A stretch of 5,551 bases of DNA. It comes from Nitrospira sp. GTDB taxonomy: Bacteria; Nitrospirota; Nitrospiria; Nitrospirales; Nitrospiraceae. The DNA lies in assembly GCA_012032965.1 (NCBI GenBank), contig JAAUPT010000149.1:1-5551 (forward strand), in the 5' to 3' direction. How positions within the stretch are numbered: the stretch's first letter is position 1; every line of letters begins with the position of its first letter. The notes below the pieces were generated by a model, which had not been told where the DNA came from, ran no database searches, and saw nothing but the letters and a program-made list of their open reading frames with translations. Both the position numbers and the translations under genes were made by a program. Positions 5,397 to 5,551 of the stretch are shown here, piece by piece.

Positions 5397-5551
5397 CTAT
5401 GCGGGATTCCTGGCCTTGATGCACTCGATATCTAGATGGATGTAGACCTCATCTCCCACGACAAGTCCGCCGCTATCGAGGACCTTGTTCCATATCATGC
5501 CGAAGTCCTTGCGGTTCAGTTTGCCATCGGCAGTGAATCCGGCTCTGGTGT
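5397..5551 (-). CDS. YceI-family lipocalin-like protein, C-terminal 50 residues
   Basis: The minus-strand frame enters from the right edge and stops at the TAG at 5399-5397. The visible 50 residues include FTADGKLNRKDFGMIWNKVL and then DSGGLVVGDEVYIHLDIECI. This is the typical end of YceI proteins: a G-K-(I/L)-NRKDFG(M/L) turn, a GG-x-(L/V)-VGDEV strand and a final xLDIE strand. YceI proteins are beta-barrels of about 170-200 residues that bind long isoprenoid or lipid-like molecules, often in the periplasm. The N-terminus, and hence any signal peptide, is outside the window. It precedes the ADH gene by 50 bases on the same strand, probably in one operon. The pairing suggests, without proving, a shared small-molecule or stress role. 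Confidence 0.92.
   Translation of the reverse strand, partial: TRAGFTADGKLNRKDFGMIWNKVLDSGGLVVGDEVYIHLDIECIKARNPA

Overview
The window looks like a chromosomal piece of a mid-GC (roughly mid-50s % by eye), Gram-negative-type bacterium. A lipobox-bearing mini-lipoprotein, Shine-Dalgarno-led starts and a sigma70-like promoter all fit that. The orphan uroporphyrinogen-III synthase-like protein, the single-domain VOC protein and the YceI/zinc-ADH pair remind me of Nitrospirota (Nitrospira-like) genomes. That is an impression from memory, not something the sequence proves. I see no phage, transposon, CRISPR, tRNA or rRNA signal.

Left part (1-1653). Two minus-strand genes sit next to each other. 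A VOC/glyoxalase-fold protein (244-681) has a good promoter just upstream (721-749). Only 5 bases after its stop, an unidentified ORF begins that runs off the left edge. Divergently, an intact HemD-like protein (826-1653) is encoded on the plus strand.

Middle part (1654-3606). This is a loosely packed plus-strand stretch of very small genes, several damaged. It holds a conserved-looking ~81-residue protein broken by a one-base deletion (1753-1997) and a mini-lipoprotein whose likely continuation lies in another frame (2034-2183, then to 2400). It also holds a 100-residue unknown (2521-2823) and a 56-residue protein with eight ordered Cys/His ligands resembling an AN1-type zinc finger (2990-3160). 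About 440 bases (3161-3606) show no convincing gene, only small hairpins and an extended -10 promoter candidate near the right end.

Right part (3607-5551). A five-helix membrane protein with DedA/VTT-like features (3607-4224, plus) converges on a zinc-dependent alcohol dehydrogenase (4348-5346, minus). Upstream of the dehydrogenase on the same strand is the C-terminal end of a YceI-family protein (5397-5551, cut by the window edge). A perfect 7-bp-arm palindrome lies in their 50-base gap, so yceI and adh probably form one transcript with a hairpin between them.

No single obvious new system is visible. The most useful second looks are the AN1-like mini zinc protein, the two neighbouring single-base frameshifts, and the corrected starts of several genes.
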